Shown one piece after another: positions 6,692-13,962 of a stretch of 16,559 nucleotides of DNA. This DNA is from an uncultured Armatimonadota bacterium (GTDB lineage: Bacteria > Armatimonadota > Armatimonadia > Armatimonadales > Armatimonadaceae). Position 1 is the first letter of the stretch, and every line of letters starts with the position of its first letter. Under the pieces are notes generated by a model, which saw only the letters and a list, made by a program, of their open reading frames with translations, was not told the origin of the DNA and made no database searches. Made by a program: the position numbers and the translations under genes. The stretch spans positions 1 to 16,559 of the forward strand of contig CAIYBQ010000166.1 of assembly GCA_903924445.1 (NCBI GenBank), written 5' to 3'.

Positions 6692-6721
6692 CGGTTGTGA
6701 TGATTGAATAGTTCACAACCG
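6692..6721 (+). other. 5' stem-loop of the nusA leader RNA
   Basis: CGGTTGTGA (6692-6700) and TCACAACCG (6713-6721) pair perfectly over 9 bp with a 12-base loop. The stem begins at the predicted transcription start, so it would be the extreme 5' end of the mRNA. It could protect the transcript or belong to the attenuator described in the next entry. Confidence 0.65.
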
Positions 6722-6737
6722 CGGAAGCGCGAATGTG

Positions 6738-6764
6738 AAGCGAGCCGTTTGGCCCGCTTTTTTT
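6738..6764 (+). terminator. Intrinsic terminator/attenuator in the nusA leader
   Basis: GCGAGCC (6740-6746), loop GTTT, and GGCCCGC (6751-6757) form a 7-bp stem with one A-C mismatch. Two A-T pairs can extend it, and seven T follow (6758-6764). It lies after the nusA promoter and 28 bases before the nusA ATG, so it would stop nusA transcription itself rather than end murG. The mismatched stem fits the weak class of terminator that NusA strengthens. In Bacillus subtilis NusA regulates its own operon through such a leader terminator. Confidence 0.7.
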
Positions 6765-6792
6765 ATTGATGCTGGATTGGCGGAAATAGAAG

Positions 6793-8190
6793 ATGAATGC
6801 AGAATTTTATGAAGCCCTGAAGTTGATTGAGCGAGAGAAGGAAATCCCATTTGATTCCCTCCTCCGCTGCCTCGAGGTTGCGCTGGCGAAAGCCTATGAG
6901 CGCAGCTTAAACATCGAGGATGATCAAGTCACACTCAAGGTTGAGCAAACCTCCAGCAAGGGCGGTTCTCCATTCCGTATTAGCCGCGTTTCGCGCGTCT
7001 CGGAGTATGTCGATAATCCGCATACGCAGATTTCGCTTGCGGATGCCCGGGAGATTTCCCCTAAGGCGAATTATGGCGACCGCGTGCCAGTCGTTCTCAC
7101 GGACCGTGAAGTTGACCGCATGGGCGGACGCATCGCGTCCCAGGTGGCGCGTCAGGTCCTCATGCAAGAGATCCGGGAAGCAGAGCGCAACAAGGTCTAT
7201 GATGAATATGTAGACCGGGTCGGCGATGTTATTTCGGGAACGATTTCCCGCCGTGACCGCAGCGATCTGGTGGTCCAGCTTGGAAACCAGCTTGGCAAAA
7301 TGGAAGCCTACCTCCCAAGTCTCGAGCAGACCCGTGGTGAGCAATACCGCTTCCATGACCGCATGAAGTTCTTCGTGGTGGATGTCCGTAAGGCTGGCAA
7401 GGGCCCACGTGGTCCGCAGATCATTGTCTCACGCTCCCACCCATCCCTCCTGCGACGTCTCTTCGAGCTCGAAGTCCCTGAAATCGAGTCCGGCCACGTC
7501 ATCATCAAGTCCGTAGCCCGTGACCCAGGTCAGCGGTCGAAGATTGCCGTTGCTGCAAAAGATGATCGCTACGATCCGGTTGGATCCTGTGTTGGCCACC
7601 GCGGCCAGCGTGTGCAGGCGGTTGTGGATGAGCTTCGCAACGAAAAGGTGGACATTGTCCGCTGGTCCCCTGATCAGCGCCAGTTCATCATCGAGTCCCT
7701 CTCACCTGCGAAGGTTGTGGAAGTCCGCCTCGATGAAATTAATAAGGCTGCACTTGTCATCGTTCAGGACATTCATTTGTCCCTTGCGATTGGCAAGGAA
7801 GGCCAGAATGTCCGTCTCGCGGCAAAGCTGACCGGCTGGAGGATTGATATCCGCTCCGAGTCCCAGCTCCACGCAGGTGACCTTCCTGAGTTCATGGAAT
7901 CCGTCGCACCGCTTGAAGAACCGGATTACGAAGAAGAAGACATCTACGACAACAAGAAGATCGCTGACCTCCCGGATGACGAGGACGAAGAGGAAAATGA
8001 TCAAGACGATGAAATCTACGCTGAAGAAGTCATCGAGCTCACCCCGGTTATCGAGGCTGAAGTCGAAACGATTGAAGACGTCCCTGCTGCTGACGATGAT
8101 GTTGTAACGCTTGAGGATGTTGTTGTTGAGGATTTGGATGACTCGATCATCGACCTCTCCGGATTTGATGACGACGAAGACGAAGATTAG
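6793..8190 (+). CDS. nusA: Transcription termination/antitermination factor NusA
   Basis: This 465-residue RNA polymerase-binding factor controls pausing, intrinsic termination and antitermination. It has the N-terminal polymerase-binding domain (about 1-125), an S1 domain (about 133-203), KH1 (with GSCVGHRGQRVQAVVDEL) and KH2 (with SLAIGKEGQNVRLAAKLTGW). The last 100 or so residues form a low-complexity acidic tail ending in DDDEDED; there is no sign of the two helical AR repeats of the E. coli protein. The tail keeps the same frame and a normal codon pattern, so it does not look like a frameshift. It is first in an operon with ylxR and infB, the usual order, but rimP, which normally precedes nusA, is missing. 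Leader features suggest control by premature termination. Confidence 0.97.
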   Translation: MNAEFYEALKLIEREKEIPFDSLLRCLEVALAKAYERSLNIEDDQVTLKVEQTSSKGGSPFRISRVSRVSEYVDNPHTQISLADAREISPKANYGDRVPVVLTDREVDRMGGRIASQVARQVLMQEIREAERNKVYDEYVDRVGDVISGTISRRDRSDLVVQLGNQLGKMEAYLPSLEQTRGEQYRFHDRMKFFVVDVRKAGKGPRGPQIIVSRSHPSLLRRLFELEVPEIESGHVIIKSVARDPGQRSKIAVAAKDDRYDPVGSCVGHRGQRVQAVVDELRNEKVDIVRWSPDQRQFIIESLSPAKVVEVRLDEINKAALVIVQDIHLSLAIGKEGQNVRLAAKLTGWRIDIRSESQLHAGDLPEFMESVAPLEEPDYEEEDIYDNKKIADLPDDEDEEENDQDDEIYAEEVIELTPVIEAEVETIEDVPAADDDVVTLEDVVVEDLDDSIIDLSGFDDDEDED

Positions 8191-8208
8191 TCACTGCGTA
8201 CCCACGAA

Positions 8209-8520
8209 GTGACGACACTGCGTAAGCAACCAACGCGCACCTGTGCTGCCTGCCGCTCGAAGGACGGCAAGTGGACACTGGTGCGCGTTGTCCGTTTACC
8301 GGATGGCGGCGGCGTGGCCCTTGACCCAAGTGGAAAGCGCGCTGGACGCGGGGCATATCTGTGTAACTCAGAGGCCTGCCTGACCCTTGCATTCAAAAAG
8401 GGTGGCTTGGCGCGAACCCTCAAATGCCAGGTTCCGGGAACGCTCGAAGCGGAGCTCCGGACACATTTTGCAGGTCTTACGCCTGCACCACTGGATACAT
8501 CTAAAACCAATCCAGAGTAA
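8209..8520 (+). CDS. ylxR: YlxR/RnpM family RNA-binding protein (DUF448)
   Basis: This 103-residue protein shows the family pattern: RTCAACRSK (C12, C15), a basic strand with LVRVVRLPDGG, then AGRGAYLC (C52) and a following Cys (C57), then AFKKGGLARTL. The family binds RNA; the Bacillus subtilis member (RnpM) interacts with RNase P. It starts at GTG 18 bases after the nusA stop and has no strong Shine-Dalgarno, so translation may be coupled to nusA. A rplGA/ylxQ gene normally follows ylxR but is absent. The tail after about residue 90 is not conserved. Confidence 0.92.
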   Translation: MTTLRKQPTRTCAACRSKDGKWTLVRVVRLPDGGGVALDPSGKRAGRGAYLCNSEACLTLAFKKGGLARTLKCQVPGTLEAELRTHFAGLTPAPLDTSKTNPE

Positions 8521-8658
8521 CCTCCTTTCCCTCCCCCGATGCGGTACCATAAGAGGTTGCATAGGCGACGGCTGTGCCGTCCACACTGCAATAAATTCAA
8601 AATCCATGTGACCGGGGAGCGTCCAATGAATCACTGACGCATTCGGGAAGAGGTGTTT
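8521..8658 (+). other. ylxR-infB intergenic leader
   Basis: These 138 bases hold no convincing ORF. A 6-bp GACGGC/GCCGTC hairpin with a 3-base loop (8567-8581) is visible without a T-run, so it is not a terminator. A pyrimidine-rich tract (8521-8537) precedes it. TGC-AATAAA at 8587-8595 is a poor extended -10 candidate. The gap is long for an operon interior and may carry an infB-specific promoter or leader. Confidence 0.4.
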
Positions 8659-10911
8659 ATGCCGATCAGAATTTACGATCTGGCCAAAGAAGTGAAGCGA
8701 AGCAACGCAGAAGTCGTCGCGATGCTTGAAAAGGAAGGGTTCGGAACCCTTTCACCATCGAGCAACATTGATGACGTTACTGCGGAAAAGATTCGCAATA
8801 ATATTAAGGCGGCGTTGAAGGCGGTCAAGGATGCAGCACTCGCAGCGGCTCCGACAGTCCCATTCAATGTAACCGTCCAAGCACTTGGTGATCAGCTTGG
8901 TGTTGGTCCTGCCAAGATTCTTGAAGTCCTCGTTACTTTCGGAATCACAAAGGCAAGTCCTACGCAGCGGCTTTCGCCGGATGCGGCAACCAAGATTGCC
9001 AGGAAGCTCGGTATTCTCATTCGTGCGCTGCGCTCTGAAGAAGAGACCGTTGCCGAGCGTGAAGCCGTTGCAAAGGCCAAGGCGGAGAAAGAAAACCCAA
9101 CGCCTGCGCCGAAGCCTGCTGCACCAAAGCCAGCAGCAACTAGGCCAAACACACCGAATAGGCCGATGCAACCGGGACAAAGAACCGGCGACCCGGCAGA
9201 TAGACTTAAAGACCTCCCCGCTCCGTCAGTTCCGTTCACCGTTCCAACCCCTCATTACAACCGTAATATTCCAGTTGTGGCCGTTGTTGGTTCCAAGGAT
9301 GACACTGCTCCAAAGAAGGCATCCAACCAAGCCAAACCCAAGATTGAACGTAAGGTTGTCAACTCAACCGAGGGAGAGCTGGTTCACCGTCCACCCGTCG
9401 TGACCATCATGGGTCACGTCGACCACGGAAAGACCACCCTCCTAGACTCCATCCGGCGGGCACGTGTTGCCGCAGGCGAAGCCGGCGGAATCACACAACA
9501 CATCGGGGCTTATCAAACCGAACGTAACGGTCAAAAGATTACCTTTATCGATACTCCTGGACACGCTGCATTCTCATCGATGCGTGCGCGGGGTGCATCG
9601 GTCACGGACATCATTGTGATTGTCGTCGCAGCCGATGACTCGATCATGCCACAAACCGAGGAATCCATCCGGGTTGCCAAGGAAGCCGGCGTACCGATCA
9701 TCATTGCGGTCAACAAGTGCGACCTCCCGACAAGTAATCCGGAACGGGTCCTTACAGACCTCACCCGCTACGAGCTGCTACCTGAGGCTTACGGTGGAGA
9801 CATCCAAACCGTCAACCTGTCCGCAAAGACAGGCGAAGGTATCGATGCCCTCCTGGATGCCATCCTGCTTGTAAGTGAAGCCGTTGTTGATCCAAAGGCT
9901 GACCCAAATGGCAAGGTGCGTGGCACCGTCCTCGAGGCCAAGGTTGAGCGTGGACGCGGTACCGTGGCAACCGTTTTGATTCAAAACGGTACGATGAAGT
10001 CAGGCGATGTTGTCCTTGCTGGTATCGAGTTCGGTAAAGCACGCGTCCTCACCGATGATGCTGGTAAGCCGATGAAGGCAGCTGGACCATCCTACCCGGT
10101 AGAGATTATCGGCCTCAGTGGAACCCCGATGGCGGGTGACTCCGTCGAGGTTGTCAAGGATGAAAAGGAAGCACGACGCCTCGCTGCAGAGCGTGATGTT
10201 GTACGACGGGAAGAGAAGTTCGAAGTTGGCGGACGCCAAACACTCGAGCAGCTTTATCACGTGCTTCGCTTTGGTGCGGCTAAGGAACTCAACCTTGTTA
10301 TCAAGGCCGATGTCCAAGGCTCTGTCCAAGCTATCCGTGAAAGCCTTGAACCACTTGGCAACGAAGAAGTTCGTGTCAGAATTCTCCATGCGGCTGTCGG
10401 ACCAATCAGCGAGTCGGATATCCAGCTCGTTTCATCCGACCGTAAGGCAGACGACAAGAACTGTCTTGTTATTGGCTTCAATGTCGGAACGGCAGGCTCT
10501 ATCGAGCGTAAGGCGGAGAAGGAACACGTTCGAATCCGAAACTACAAGATCATCTATGAGTTGATCGATGCAGTCAAGGAAGCGATGCTCAACCTTCTTC
10601 CACCAATCTTCGAGGAGCACATCACTGGACATGGCGTCATCCGCCAAATGTTTAAGCTCCCTGGTGGACGCCAAATTGCCGGTATCTATATCGACAAGGG
10701 CTATACCAAGCGTAGCTTCAAGGTGCGTGTTTTCCGTAATGGAGAGCTCACACACACTGGAGATATCGACACGCTTAAGCGCTTCAAGGATGATGTACGT
10801 GAGGTTCAAGAAGGCTACGAATGTGGTCTTACAATCCGTGATTACAACGACATTATTGAAGGCGACCAGTTCGAATTCTTCGAAATGCGCCAGATCCAGC
10901 GCGAGCTCTAA
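8659..10911 (+). CDS. infB: Translation initiation factor IF-2
   Basis: This 750-residue GTPase delivers fMet-tRNA to the 30S subunit. An IF2_N domain is at 1-55 (MPIRIYDLAKEVKRSNAEVV), a second IF2_N-like domain at about 68-120, and a Pro/Ala/Lys-rich linker follows. The G domain has G1 GHVDHGKT at 252-259, then GGITQH, DTPGHAAF, NKCD and SAKTGEG. Domain II, domain III and a C-terminal domain with PGGRQIAGIYIDKGYTKRS follow. The length falls between the Bacillus and E. coli proteins. The ATG at 8659 has AAGAGG just upstream; an in-frame GTG at 8653 lies inside that ribosome site and is rejected. It is the last gene of the nusA operon; rbfA and truB, which often follow, are absent. Confidence 0.98.
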   Translation: MPIRIYDLAKEVKRSNAEVVAMLEKEGFGTLSPSSNIDDVTAEKIRNNIKAALKAVKDAALAAAPTVPFNVTVQALGDQLGVGPAKILEVLVTFGITKASPTQRLSPDAATKIARKLGILIRALRSEEETVAEREAVAKAKAEKENPTPAPKPAAPKPAATRPNTPNRPMQPGQRTGDPADRLKDLPAPSVPFTVPTPHYNRNIPVVAVVGSKDDTAPKKASNQAKPKIERKVVNSTEGELVHRPPVVTIMGHVDHGKTTLLDSIRRARVAAGEAGGITQHIGAYQTERNGQKITFIDTPGHAAFSSMRARGASVTDIIVIVVAADDSIMPQTEESIRVAKEAGVPIIIAVNKCDLPTSNPERVLTDLTRYELLPEAYGGDIQTVNLSAKTGEGIDALLDAILLVSEAVVDPKADPNGKVRGTVLEAKVERGRGTVATVLIQNGTMKSGDVVLAGIEFGKARVLTDDAGKPMKAAGPSYPVEIIGLSGTPMAGDSVEVVKDEKEARRLAAERDVVRREEKFEVGGRQTLEQLYHVLRFGAAKELNLVIKADVQGSVQAIRESLEPLGNEEVRVRILHAAVGPISESDIQLVSSDRKADDKNCLVIGFNVGTAGSIERKAEKEHVRIRNYKIIYELIDAVKEAMLNLLPPIFEEHITGHGVIRQMFKLPGGRQIAGIYIDKGYTKRSFKVRVFRNGELTHTGDIDTLKRFKDDVREVQEGYECGLTIRDYNDIIEGDQFEFFEMRQIQREL

Positions 10912-10951
10912 TCAGGCTCAATCGCAGGGGAAAGCCTGCACGCAAATGAAC

Positions 10952-10982
10952 AACACCCCGGTCCACCAGACCGGGGTGTTTT
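10952..10982 (+). terminator. Strong terminator of the nusA-infB operon
   Basis: AACACCCCGGTC (10952-10963) pairs perfectly with GACCGGGGTGTT (10969-10980) over 12 bp, with a 5-base loop and a run of four T. It lies 40 bases past the infB stop. The -10 of the next gene begins four bases after it. Confidence 0.93.
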
Positions 10983-10985
10983 CTG

Positions 10986-10991
10986 TATACT
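10986..10991 (+). promoter_or_regulatory. -10 box of the sulfatase gene, next to its start codon
   Basis: TATACT matches five of six -10 positions. Six bases (CTGCCC) separate it from the ATG at 10998, so transcription would begin at or beside the start codon. The -35 region would fall inside the infB terminator hairpin and shows no TTGACA-like sequence. Confidence 0.5.
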
Positions 10992-10997
10992 CTGCCC

Positions 10998-12362
10998 ATG
11001 CAACCGCGCCGCCTCCCGAACATCATTCTCTTCTTCGCTGATGACCTTGGCTACGCAGACCTTGGCTGCTTTGGTTCGAAGACGAATCCAGCACCAAACC
11101 TTGACCGCCTCGCCGTAGGTGGGAATCGCTTTACCAGCTTTTACTCGGCACAGGCCGTGTGCAGTGCAAGCCGTGCGGGACTCTTAACCGGCTGTTACCC
11201 AAACCGTATCGGCATCCACGGAGCACTGGGACCAAACTCAAAAAACGGTATCTCCTCCGATGAACAGACCATTGGTGAGATGCTCAAAACCCGTGGCTAC
11301 ACAACAGCCGTCATCGGTAAGTGGCACCTTGGGCATCAGGAAATGTTCCATCCGAACAACCATGGCTTTGACTTCTCGTTTGGCTATCCGTATTCGAATG
11401 ATATGTGGCCACGGCACCCGGAGGCTCCAAAGGCATACCCACCGCTTCAGCTACGAAGAAACCGAGAGATTGTCGACGCGGATGTTACTCCTGAGAGCAT
11501 GCGCGATATCACGGCTGACTGCACACGGGAGGCCCTTGGCTTCATCGACAAGAATCATAAACAGCCATTTTTTCTCTACATGCCGTACTCGATGCCGCAT
11601 GTTCCCCTCTTTGCGAGCCGAAAGTGGACCGGGCGAACGGGAAAGGGTTTGTACGCGGATGTCATCGCTGAAATCGATGACAGCATCGGCCAGATTCTGG
11701 CCCGCGTGAAACAGCTTGGCCTGACGGATGACACATTGGTGATATTCACATCGGATAACGGCCCCTGGCTGTCCTACGGCGAGCATGCGGGTTCCCGGGG
11801 AGAGCTCCGTGAGGGGAAAGGGACGAGCTGGGAGGGTGGAATCCGTGTCCCGCTGATCGCATCCTGGCCGGGGGTGATTCCACAGGGGATGGTGACAACC
11901 CAGCCTGCGATGACAATTGACATTCTTCCAACGCTACGCAGAATTGTTGGAGCGGTTCCGGGGAAGCATGCCGTTGATGGCTACGATATCGGTGAAAACC
12001 TTGCCGCTGGTGACACATCGCGGAGCGATGAGCGTGTCTACTGGACCTACTACAACACGAATGAGCTGCAGGCGGTGCGTAAGGGGCGCTGGAAGCTTAT
12101 CCTGCCGCATACGTACCGGACATTGATCAATCAGCCGGTGGCAAAGGGCGGTAAGCCAGTCAATTACACAAATGTGAAGACGCCGCTTGCCCTGTATGAC
12201 ATTTATGCCGATCCGGGCGAAACACTGGATATGTCGGCGAAGCGTCCGGTGGTTTTACGCGCGATGCTGGCGGAGGCGGAGCGTGCCCGGGTTGAGCTTG
12301 GCGATACGCTTACGGGGAAGGCCCGGGGACGTGGGACACGTCCGCCAGGCCTCGTCTCGTAG
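10998..12362 (+). CDS. Sulfatase of the arylsulfatase A type (formylglycine-dependent)
   Basis: This 454-residue protein hydrolyses a sulfate ester, substrate unknown. It carries metal ligands D15-D16 (FFADDLGYADLG), the sulfatase signature with Cys at C55-S-A-S-R59 followed by AGLLTG, GKWHLG (K108, H110), PHVPL (H201), TSDNGPW (D253, N254) and GKGTSWEGG (K274). Cys-x-Ala-x-Arg replaces the classic Cys-x-Pro-x-Arg; this variant occurs in many sulfatases and still needs conversion to formylglycine. No signal peptide is present, so as annotated it would be cytoplasmic, unlike most relatives. There is no Shine-Dalgarno, and the -10 box lies six bases upstream. No formylglycine-generating enzyme or other sulfatase is in the window. 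It ends 15 bases from the convergent TIM-barrel gene. Confidence 0.92.
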   Translation: MQPRRLPNIILFFADDLGYADLGCFGSKTNPAPNLDRLAVGGNRFTSFYSAQAVCSASRAGLLTGCYPNRIGIHGALGPNSKNGISSDEQTIGEMLKTRGYTTAVIGKWHLGHQEMFHPNNHGFDFSFGYPYSNDMWPRHPEAPKAYPPLQLRRNREIVDADVTPESMRDITADCTREALGFIDKNHKQPFFLYMPYSMPHVPLFASRKWTGRTGKGLYADVIAEIDDSIGQILARVKQLGLTDDTLVIFTSDNGPWLSYGEHAGSRGELREGKGTSWEGGIRVPLIASWPGVIPQGMVTTQPAMTIDILPTLRRIVGAVPGKHAVDGYDIGENLAAGDTSRSDERVYWTYYNTNELQAVRKGRWKLILPHTYRTLINQPVAKGGKPVNYTNVKTPLALYDIYADPGETLDMSAKRPVVLRAMLAEAERARVELGDTLTGKARGRGTRPPGLVS

Positions 12363-12377
12363 TTAGGACACTGGAGC

Positions 12378-13163
12378 TTAGCGCTTACGCAGCTGTGTAA
12401 GCGTTCCGCGCATAAAGCCGACTGAGTCAGCAAAACCGATGATTGGCTCGGTATCGCTCTTCTCGTACTCGATTCCGACATTCCCGGTGAAGCCAATATC
12501 GATGAGGGCCTTGAAGATGCCCGCAATGTCAAGGGAGCCACGCCCGACTTCGATGGCCGAGCCGACGGCGAGACCCTTTGCTCCGGCTTTGACATCCTTA
12601 AAGTGCACATCGTAGACGCGGTCACGGTACTTCCGAATCTGGTCAGCTGGGTTCTTGCCGTTGCGTGCCGCATGCCCAATATCGACACAGAGGCCCATCC
12701 GGGGGTTCATTTTCCCGACATGGCCCATCACGATATCCGGGTCGCCAAACTTTTTATCCTCGGGGCCATGGTTGTGGATAGCGATGTTGATGGCGTATTC
12801 CTGCGACAGACGGTCTAGTAAGGGAAGGGATGCGATTTCCGGTGTGCAGACCATGGTTGGTACACCAATGTCTTTGCAGTAGATAAAGGCATCCCGGATG
12901 GCTTCTTCATTGTCCGGAAGCGCGATATTTCCTGCGCTGAGGGGGGTGATCCCGGCATCCATCCACTTTTGGTAGCCAGCCTTGCGCTCAGCCGCAGTTG
13001 ATTTGCGCGGAAGGTGGACATCCTTTATGGAGCAGGTTTCGATACCGAGGCGCTTGCAGACCGCGATTGCTTGGTCGGTCGGTACCATCCGAAGCGAATA
13101 CGTAGCGATACCGATGCGCAGAGGCAGCCCGGTGGAAGACTGTTGGGTAGTGCGGGTGAACAT
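12378..13163 (-). CDS. Sugar phosphate isomerase/epimerase family TIM-barrel protein (xylose-isomerase-like)
   Basis: This 261-residue protein begins its barrel at LRIGIATYSLRM. Probable metal and catalytic residues sit at strand ends: E109, H130-N-H132 (IAIHNHGPED), D161 and H164 (CVDIGHAARNG), H187 with K189-D190 (VHFKDVKAG) and E232 (GIEYE). The family isomerises or epimerises sugars, inositols or hydroxypyruvate-type compounds with a divalent metal; the substrate here cannot be told. I chose the ATG at 13163. The frame stays open to 13277, but that extension runs over the terminator of the preceding gene and encodes nothing conserved. The ribosome site is weak, and TGGTAAATA five bases upstream could be a promoter -10. 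It converges with the sulfatase, and both could act in polysaccharide breakdown, but that is a guess. Confidence 0.87.
   Translation of the reverse strand: MFTRTTQQSSTGLPLRIGIATYSLRMVPTDQAIAVCKRLGIETCSIKDVHLPRKSTAAERKAGYQKWMDAGITPLSAGNIALPDNEEAIRDAFIYCKDIGVPTMVCTPEIASLPLLDRLSQEYAINIAIHNHGPEDKKFGDPDIVMGHVGKMNPRMGLCVDIGHAARNGKNPADQIRKYRDRVYDVHFKDVKAGAKGLAVGSAIEVGRGSLDIAGIFKALIDIGFTGNVGIEYEKSDTEPIIGFADSVGFMRGTLTQLRKR
12380..12405. terminator. Hairpin between convergent genes, possible weak bidirectional terminator
   Basis: CGCTTAC (12382-12388) pairs with GTAAGCG (12397-12403) over 7 bp, extendable by a G-T and an A-T pair, with an 8-base loop. It covers the last codons and stop of the minus-strand gene. 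Neither strand has a T-run after it, so termination here is uncertain, though no better candidate lies between the convergent genes. Confidence 0.3.
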
Positions 13164-13263
13164 AGTGTTATTTACCACGTGGATGTGTGGATTCCTGCTA
13201 GCGAGACGGGGTGTTGGGGTTGGATGCGTATTGCAAGGCAGGTTGGAAGTTGACCTAACAAAG

Positions 13264-13291
13264 AAAAACCACCCCACAGATAGCGGGATGG
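13264..13291 (-). terminator. Rho-independent terminator of the glutathione peroxidase gene
   Basis: On the minus strand CCATCCC (13291-13285) pairs with GGGGTGG (13275-13269) with one G-T pair and a 9-base loop, followed by five T. It lies 30 bases after the peroxidase stop and ends that transcript before the TIM-barrel gene. Confidence 0.8.
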
Positions 13292-13321
13292 CTCTTCGAA
13301 AGAATCAAATCAAACCAAAGC

Positions 13322-13885
13322 TTACTTCGCGGCGAGTGCTGCCTCAATTGCTTTGACCACATCTTCAGCGGTTGGGTCTGTTGCAGGCTCAAACCGCGCG
13401 ATGACTTGACCATTCTTGTCGACAAGGAACTTGCCGAAGTTCCATGCGATATCGCCCTTGTACTTTGGAAGGGACGTCAGATATTGGTACAGCGGGTGGA
13501 TATCTGTTCCCTTGACGCTGATCTTGCTGAACATGTCAAAGGAAACCTTGTAGTTGAGCGAGCAGAACTGGGAGATTTCGGTGTCAGACCCTGGCTCCTG
13601 CCCACCAAAGTTGTTTGCAGGAAAGGCTGCGATGCGCAGTCCTTTGGCTTTGTACTTTGAATACAAGGTCTGAAGCTTTTCGTACTGTGGCGTCAAACCG
13701 CACTTGCTCGCAACATTGACGACGAGGACAACATTGCCCTTGTAGGCGCTCAGCTTCTGCTGCTTGCCATCAATGCGCTTCATCGTAAAGTCGTGCACAC
13801 TCTTCGGTGCTGGTCCGCCAGCCTGTGCGCTGGTCACAACGCCGAGCAAGCCGAGTGCCAAAAACGTGTTCAAGATGTTCTTCAT
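13322..13885 (-). CDS. Secreted glutathione/thioredoxin-dependent peroxidase (GPx family)
   Basis: This 187-residue protein has a signal peptide at 1-22 (NTFLALGLLGVVTSAQA) and then a thioredoxin fold. The catalytic tetrad is visible: C62 (VASKCGLTPQY), Q96 (NNFGGQEPG), W148 and N149 (IAWNFGKFLVD). C108 in ISQFCSLNYKVSF matches the resolving Cys of yeast Gpx3, so it is probably a two-Cys enzyme reduced by thioredoxin-like partners rather than glutathione. It should reduce hydrogen or lipid peroxides outside the cytoplasm. The ATG at 13885 has GAGGTG six bases upstream; the in-frame ATG at 13891 and GTG at 13894 are too close to, or inside, that site. It has its own terminator and a 77-base upstream gap, so it is probably monocistronic. 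Catalytic Cys, not selenocysteine. Confidence 0.92.
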   Translation of the reverse strand: MKNILNTFLALGLLGVVTSAQAGGPAPKSVHDFTMKRIDGKQQKLSAYKGNVVLVVNVASKCGLTPQYEKLQTLYSKYKAKGLRIAAFPANNFGGQEPGSDTEISQFCSLNYKVSFDMFSKISVKGTDIHPLYQYLTSLPKYKGDIAWNFGKFLVDKNGQVIARFEPATDPTAEDVVKAIEAALAAK

Positions 13886-13962
13886 ACCCATCACCTCATC
13901 GCTGGAGTTTTCCTAGCGTACCCTATATCTGTTACAAACAATGCCCCGGCAACGTGTAAGCC

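Noticed and set aside
7900..8190. Acidic end of NusA as a frameshift or repeat expansion
   Set aside because: The frame continues smoothly to a stop 18 bases before ylxR with ordinary codons, and the tail is varied rather than a tandem repeat.
13164..13277. N-terminal extension of the TIM-barrel protein starting MGWFFFVRS
   Set aside because: The extension is encoded by the T-run of the peroxidase terminator and by non-conserved sequence; the barrel starts after the ATG at 13163.
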